Assembly: GCA_029449245.1 (NCBI GenBank)
Contig: JANATF010000018.1
Coordinates: 310,001 to 374,000, forward strand
Source of the DNA: Mortierella alpina
Taxonomy: Eukaryota; Mortierellomycota; Mortierellomycetes; Mortierellales; Mortierellaceae
Reading direction: 5' to 3'
Length of the DNA stretch: 64,000 bases
In this document: positions 61,555 through 64,000 of the stretch, piece by piece
Layout of the letters: every line of letters starts with the position of its first letter
Numbering within the stretch: position 1 is the stretch's first letter
The notes under the pieces: generated by a model
Database searches by the model: none
Told to the model about the DNA's origin: nothing
The model's input: only the letters and a program-made list of their open reading frames with translations
Made by a program: the position numbers and the translations under genes

Positions 61555-63243
61555 CATCCTCAACAGCAGCCGCATCCTCAGCAGCAGCAATCGCATCCTG
61601 AGCAGCAATCGCATGTCCAACAGCAGCAGCCGCATCCTCAACAGCAGCCGCTTCCTCAACAGCAGCAGCATGTTCAGCAGCAGCAGCCGCATCCTCACCA
61701 ACAGCCGCAGGTCCAAGAGCAGCAATCGCATCCTCAGCAGCAGCAACAGCCACATCCTCAGCAGCAGGATGTTCAGCAGCAGCAATCACAGCCTCCGCAG
61801 CAGCAGCAGCATGGTCAGCAGAAGCAATCGCATCCTGACCAGCAATCGCATGTCCAACAGCAACAGCAATCGCATCCACAGCAGCAGCAACATGTTCAAC
61901 AGCATCCTCAGCAACAGCCGCATGTCCAGCAGCAGCCACCCCATCTTCAGCAGCAGCAATCGCATCTTCAGCAGCAGCCGTATGTCCAACAGCAGCAACC
62001 GCAGTTTCAACATCAGCAGCCCCACCTTCAGCCGCAGCTGCCCCATGCTCAGCAGCAGCAGCATACTCAGCAGCAGTGGCATGGACAGCAGCAGCAATTG
62101 CATCCTCAGCAGCAGCAGCATCGTCAACAGCAGCCATCGTATCCTCAGCAGCAATCTCATGTCAGACAGCAGCAGCCCCATCTTCAGCAGCAGCAGCAGC
62201 CCCATCTTCAGCAGCAGCAGCAGCCCCACCTTCAGCAGCAGCAGCGCTATCTCCAGCAGCAGCGTCTCCAGCACGAGCAGCAGATTCAGCAACAACACCA
62301 GGAGATTCAACAGCAACAGCAGCAGCTCCTGCAGCAACAGCAGCAGATCCATCAGCAGCAGCAACAACTTCAGCAGCAAAAGCAGCAGGTTGAGCAGCAG
62401 CAACAACTTCAGCAGCAACAGCAAGAGCAGCGACAGCAAGAGCAGCGATACCAGAACCAGTTGCAGCAGATCCAGACGCAGCTGCAGCAGAACCAGAAGC
62501 AGGTGCAGCAGGTTCTGCTGCAGCAGCAGCATATCCAGCATCAGCACCAGCAACTTCAGCAACAGAAGCATCGACTTCATCATCATCAGCAGCAGCAACT
62601 TCAGCAGCACCAGTGGCATCCCCATCAACAGCAGCAGCAAGAGCAGCAGCAGCAGCTTCAACAGCAGCAGCAGCAGCTCCAGCATCAGCAGCAGCAACTT
62701 CACCAACAGCAGCAGGATCTTCACCAGCAGCAGCATCAAATTGGCCAGCAGCAGCAGCAGCTTAACCAGCAGCAGTGGAACCAGCAGCAGCATCAGTATC
62801 TCCAGCAGCAGCTGGTGGATTATCGGCAACAGCAACACCTGCAACACCAGCGACAGAAGCAACTGCAGGAGCGCCAGCAGCAGAACCAGCAGCAGAAACA
62901 GCAGCATCTGAAGCAGCAACAACAGCTTCATTACCAGTGGCAGCAACAGCAGCACAACCAGCATCAGACCCAGCATACCCAGCATGGTAGCAATCAGCAG
63001 AGTCAGCAGCAACAGCAGCAGAGCCAGATGCAGCAGCAACAGCAGCAAAGCCAGATGCAGCAGCAACAGCAGCAAAGCCAGATGCAGCAGCAACAGCAGC
63101 AAAGCCAGATGCAGCAGCAACAGCAGCAGAGCCAGATGCAGCAGCAACAGCAGCAGAGCCACCAGCAGCGTTCTCAGCAACCACAGCTGAATCTCCAGCA
63201 CCACAATCGGCCAATCGCCCAGATGCGAAGAAGACGAGTGTAA
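61555..63243 (+). pseudogene. PolyQ gene copy D, 3' part
   Basis: Resumes in the same frame as 55367 with no bases lost or duplicated, then runs to the normal stop and Arg-rich tail. Five SQMQQQQQQ units. Before the insertion the gene would have been about 1,084 aa and open. Confidence 0.8.
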
Positions 63244-64000
63244 GAACTGTCTTCATCCATTGCTAACATATATATGACAGCCCATACAACAAATATCATT
63301 AAAAAACTCGGTACTTGCGCAAAGATTGGGGTGTCATGAATCGATAGTGAGCCTTACTAGCTCGTGTTCTTGACCACGGTTAGTAATCAAGTTGAGAAAA
63401 GGAGTTGGGGAATGGGGTAGAGTAATGGGCAATACGGATTTTCCCATTCCCCAACGCGCGTCCTCTCTATATCCTCATTTGTTCTCGTAGGCGGCAGTTC
63501 GTAACTCGATCATTACATTACTCATAGATTTCCTGCCATGTCTGGCAACGGAACTCTATTGATAGCTCATATCGGGAGGATTATGTCCAAGAGAAAAGGC
63601 ACATACAGTGCAAGCTAGGACAGAGATAGAAAAAGCGTTCTGGCTTGAACGATATGCTCAGTTTACATAAACATATCTGGGCAGCAAGTGTTCGTCTACA
63701 TTGCCAGGGATGCCACTGACTACTCTTCGGCTGCAGATGCTGAAGCTAGTCTTGTATTAAGCGGGGATGACTTTGGGACTCGCCCGGTTGACACGGAGAA
63801 GAGAATGAGGTGTCAGGAAAGACGAGCAGATACAGGGAGATTAAAGTGCAGAAGACAAGAGAATAGGAATATATTGTACCGCAGACTGATGTTCTGTGTT
63901 TTCCAGCTATGGCCATTTATGAGTGACAAGAGCCACCTGGCAAGTAGAACGCGCGTGGGATCCCAACTCTTACTATTCCAGGTGGTAAACCTTTTAATGA
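63244..64000 (+). other. 3' flank of copy D; array continues past the window
   Basis: Same sequence as 32718-33474, including the GTG-started 140-codon frame, which runs to the window end region. In B and C this flank leads to a solo LTR about 14 bp further on, so the boundary lies just outside. Confidence 0.75.

Noticed and set aside
23955-64000. The palindromic array as a pure assembly artefact
   Set aside because: Not excluded, but unlikely: copies differ by private substitutions, repeat numbers, a splice-site change, a nonsense codon and two separate retrotransposon insertions.

Overview
The window looks like a repeat-rich stretch of a filamentous fungal genome, most likely an early-diverging lineage such as Mortierellomycota. 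That placement is an inference from three things: single-exon F-box/leucine-rich genes, 86-98 nt GT-AG introns, and LINE, Ty3/gypsy and Q/H-rich genes together. No rRNA, tRNA or CRISPR array was seen.

Layout. 1-3107: a 5'-truncated LINE with an open RT frame, poly(A) tail and 13-bp target-site duplication. 4515-4727: a small secreted six-cysteine protein with a defensin (CS-alpha-beta) cysteine pattern. 5213-11498: three F-box/LRR-like genes (one divergent and one convergent pair). 13434-14702: a coiled-coil protein. 11.7-24 kb and 34-38 kb are gene-poor and carry old dispersed repeats, including a 2.7-kb segment present twice in direct orientation (about 15657-18418 and 34830-37545).

The most striking part is 24-64 kb: four copies (A-D) of one four-exon gene in alternating orientation, A(-) B(+) C(-) D(+), inside nested inverted repeats with arms of about 4-5.5 kb. 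The gene encodes a protein of about 1,000 residues with an acidic N-terminus, one RanBP2-type zinc finger, a Gln/His/Pro-rich tract of about 700 residues and a basic tail. B is intact. A has a nonsense codon. C and D are each split inside the CAG-repeat exon by different full-length Ty3/gypsy elements: an 8.6-kb element with separate gag and pol frames in C (41365-50000), and a 6.2-kb chromovirus with one gag-pol-chromodomain frame in D (55368-61554). The spacer at the A/B palindrome centre (28152-28331) lies in opposite orientation at the C/D centre (52325-52468). The inner edge of the B/C inverted repeat coincides with the end of a ~317-bp solo LTR, which suggests LTR-mediated rearrangement. 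The window ends inside the 3' flank of copy D, so the array probably continues.

Coordinates come from reading the sequence by eye. Introns are predicted from splice consensus and frame continuity across the copies. Repeat boundaries marked 'about' are approximate.
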